From Populus alba (taxonomy: Eukaryota > Streptophyta > Magnoliopsida > Malpighiales > Salicaceae), in NCBI RefSeq assembly GCF_005239225.2, contig NC_133300.1:11065875-11129874 (forward strand): 64,000 nt of DNA, in the 5' to 3' direction. The notes beneath the pieces were generated by a model. The model did not search any database and was not told the origin of the DNA. It saw only the letters and a program-made list of their open reading frames with translations. A program made the position numbers and the translations under genes. Of this stretch, positions 62,301 through 64,000 are shown one piece after another. Numbering within the stretch: the stretch's first letter is position 1; every line of letters begins with the position of its first letter.

Positions 62301-64000
62301 GATATGGACTAGTTCTCAAACTTCAAAGAAAAATTGAAAAGCATAAAAGCTACAATCTGCATGAACTCCCATTACAACAATAATTCCATGTATCAAAGTT
62401 GTGCATACTTACCAGTATCATCTCTTCATCTTCATCACTGCCTTCCTCCTCAGCCACCATAGATGCTGCCAACCTAAACTAACTTGTCAATGCAATCAAC
62501 AGAATATTAAACCAGAATTGGAAAGAGCATAGTATGACAATTGGACCAACAGCTTACATTTCGTCTAACTTCTCCTGATTGTAACTCTCTGCTGCCACAT
62601 GATCTCTTCCCATATTGCTCCCTTCAAATTCAGTATGATCTGAGAAAATTTCCTTTCCCTTTGCATTATTTTCGTGCTTGTCATTCTGGTTCTCCAACTT
62701 CAATGAAAAATTAAACACTTAGCATCATTTCAAAGTACAAATCAGACAAAAACAAACACAACACAGTGAACACAGGCTCTTAGTTAGCACAACAAGCACG
62801 CATTTTTTGCAAGCTGTACCACATGTCATATTAAGATAAATCTCAATGTACAACTAGGCATTCAAGAACTGACCTGCTTGTCTTGATTACTTTTTCCCTT
62901 TTCTGCAAATGATCTCTCTCTCATCTACATAAGAGACCTTATTAATGGGCAGAGGTAAAAAAAATAACACGGCAAACAAAGATGGAATGAACAGCACGTC
63001 TAATCAAGAAACCATACCAGAAGATCAAGTTGTATTAATGGAGGCAAAGCAGCTAAGACAGCTGGGTCTTCAACCTCATTCATTGGTGGCTGCAAAATAA
63101 ATTAAATACACCAACTATGACATATTGATCATTTTCGCTTAAGTTTCAAAATAATATTTAGTGAAGAATGGCTGAATGGCCGGGAGCTTTAAGAGCAGAG
63201 TCTTCACTTCTTAAAGAAGAATGTTCCATGGTGATAATCAAAACAAATTCCAGAGTTTGAACTTGCAAAACAAAAGAAATGAAGAAATGGACCGATACAA
63301 TAGCACTTGTTACCACAAAATCAAGAGATAACTTTTTTTTTTTCCTGTCGATTTCTTTACCAAAATCATCTCTTCATCTCCATCTCCATCGCTATCCATG
63401 TCCTCTACAGCAGCAGCAGCAGCAGCAGATGTGGATGCATTGTTATCTAAACTCCCACCTTCCTCAGCAGCAATGGAAGCTGCCAGCCTAAATCAACTCA
63501 TCATCGAAACAATCAACAAAAGTTGTTCTCCAGGCAAAAAAATCACAAAAAAAAGGTATACACACGTACATCTCATCAAGCTTTTCGGGCTCAGACAACA
63601 CACGTTTATTCTCTTCCAAAATCTTCGTCTGCTTGCCCTTCTTATTAGCAGCATTCTGCTTCTCAAGATCCTTTGCCAGTTCTTTCAGCCTCATTGACTT
63701 CAGCTGTGTTATAAAAATCAAATTTCAAAAACTAGGTACCAATTAGATTAGAAAATAATAATAAAAATAAATAAATAAATAAAAGAGCTTTTTGTTTTGT
63801 TTCGTTCAGTTTATAGACAGACTTGATTAAGAAGCAATTTCTCAGCGGTTTTGCGGATCTTAGCCTGGGCGTTCTCTCGCAGCCTCCGACGAGCGATGAC
63901 GGTGCGGCGCTTGAGAGCAGGGGTGGCACCGTCGAAGACGAAGACAGGCTTAGTGCGGAGATACAAAAGCTTACAAATTCGACGAAAGAAGCCAAGCAAA
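53397..64000 (-). CDS. UVH3: DNA-repair endonuclease, XPG/UVH3 type (5' end beyond window)
   Basis: Structure-specific 3' endonuclease of nucleotide excision repair, acting in the nucleus. Eighteen exons seen, minus strand: 63999-63823 (partial, plus base 64000), 63703-63570, 63487-63361, 63089-63018, 62924-62874, 62697-62558, 62473-62413, 62052-61981, 61871-61818, 61561-61377, 61115-59129, 58716-58522, 58201-58116, 57898-57601, 57510-57374, 56944-56860, 55166-54639, 54053-53397; 1681 residues. Roughly 55 N-terminal residues are missing. Seen: the N-region '[13 protein letters not shown]'; a long acidic spacer (exon 61115-59129); the I-region with 'MEAEAQ', 'TDDSD' and 'LLGSDYT' acidic active-site residues; helix-hairpin '[10 protein letters not shown]'; and a basic end 'FLKRKRRKM', a likely nuclear signal. 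Odd: a duplicated exon block (61818-63703), a duplicated UIM-like unit, a Gly-Arg run, and an in-frame 90-nt intron. Confidence 0.96.
53600..53850 (-). repeat. Repeated ERGxGFC motif in the XPG C-terminal exon
   Basis: The last exon encodes '[16 protein letters not shown]' and, about 35 residues later, '[16 protein letters not shown]'. The copies share Leu-Glu-Arg-Gly-x-Gly-Phe-Cys followed by an acidic tail. No named domain; possibly a short binding motif. Confidence 0.7.
54750..54780 (-). repeat. (GGAAGG)n hexanucleotide encoding a Gly-Arg run
   Basis: The plus strand reads CCTTCC-type repeats; in the gene it encodes alternating Gly-Arg within '[17 protein letters not shown]'. This is a short RG-rich patch just C-terminal to the nuclease core, a type of region that often binds nucleic acid. 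Confidence 0.85.
55265..55455. mobile_element. MITE of the 'gtttggga.tgtgg' type in an XPG intron
   Basis: It starts 'gtttgggagtgtgg', contains the hallmark 'cattttgatgtgctgatgt' followed by a long A/T block, and ends 'caactgcaaccacacccttg'. The outer ends are degenerate inverted repeats. I recognise this structure as a very common poplar/willow-type MITE. It lies in the intron 56859-55167. Confidence 0.65.
59965..60408 (-). repeat. 222-bp in-frame tandem duplication (two UIM-like motifs)
   Basis: In the large XPG exon, 'ccattccacttcact' recurs at 60383 and 60161 (plus strand), a period of 222 bp or 74 codons. Each unit encodes '(N/D)DSEVEW(M/V)E', then a 'HD(N/K)SSY' segment, then a helix fitting the ubiquitin-interacting motif pattern: '[17 protein letters not shown]' and '[17 protein letters not shown]' (acidic start, Ala-x-x-x-Ser-Leu core). 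Confidence 0.85.
61818..63703 (-). repeat. Tandemly duplicated four-exon block in the XPG gene
   Basis: Exons 63703-63570 (3' part), 63487-63361, 63089-63018 and 62924-62874 correspond one-to-one, with identical phases, to 62697-62558, 62473-62413, 62052-61981 and 61871-61818. Shared products: 'EKLDEMLAAS', 'DEEMIL', '[10 protein letters not shown].(I/M)QLDLL', 'MRE(R/K)'. Flanking intron wording is also shared, for example 'gcattcaagaactgacct' at 62859 and 61802. Offsets between partners are 948-1053 bp. Confidence 0.9.
63408..63428 (-). repeat. (CTG)7 trinucleotide repeat coding an Ala run
   Basis: Seven CAG units on the plus strand, read in the gene as GCT, give six consecutive Ala (in '[13 protein letters not shown]'). 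It is present in the first copy of the duplicated block only. Confidence 0.9.

Noticed and set aside
1..64000. Gene cluster or operon-like new system
   Set aside because: The four genes belong to unrelated, widely conserved families with long intergenic gaps and different strands; nothing links them.

Overview
This is plant nuclear DNA: AT-rich and dense with retrotransposon remnants and MITE-like repeats, carrying widely spaced genes with many GT-AG introns. The gene content and a MITE of a type I associate with poplars and willows point to a woody eudicot, most likely Populus or a relative. That assignment is from memory and was not tested. Four protein-coding genes were rebuilt exon by exon. 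Reading frame was kept across every predicted junction.

Layout. Bases 1-21100 are a gene-free block of decayed mobile DNA. It holds Ty3/gypsy polyprotein ends and LTRs in both orientations, one tRNA-iMet primer-binding site, a LINE-type RNase H remnant, a large-LTR fragment, a MITE with terminal inverted repeats, several tandem repeats and a strong hairpin. Bases 21627-25217 (minus) encode a B'/B56 regulatory subunit of protein phosphatase 2A (2 coding exons, 524 aa). Bases 25218-29738 are leader, intergenic DNA and another large-LTR copy. Bases 29739-34742 (plus) encode cytosolic glucose-6-phosphate dehydrogenase (15 coding exons, 514 aa). Bases 35000-41072 are intergenic. Bases 41073-47659 (minus) encode a cystinosin homologue (8 exons, 274 aa) whose fourth intron holds a 1.5-kb LTR-like insertion. 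Bases 50820-52340 (minus) are a broken partial duplicate of the cystinosin 3' half. Bases 53397-64000 (minus) carry nearly all of an XPG/UVH3-type DNA-repair endonuclease; its first exon or exons lie beyond the right edge.

The four genes are unrelated in function (phosphatase targeting, NADPH supply, vacuolar cystine export, nucleotide excision repair) and form no operon or cluster. The most informative features are internal. The XPG gene contains a tandemly duplicated four-exon block of about 1 kb and, separately, an in-frame 222-bp duplication that doubles a ubiquitin-interacting-like motif. The cystinosin gene has a 3' tandem pseudogene with identifiable lesions. The PP2A subunit has a cysteine-rich divergent patch at the end of its first coding exon. 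I found no CRISPR array, tRNA or rRNA gene, and no convincing new multi-gene system.
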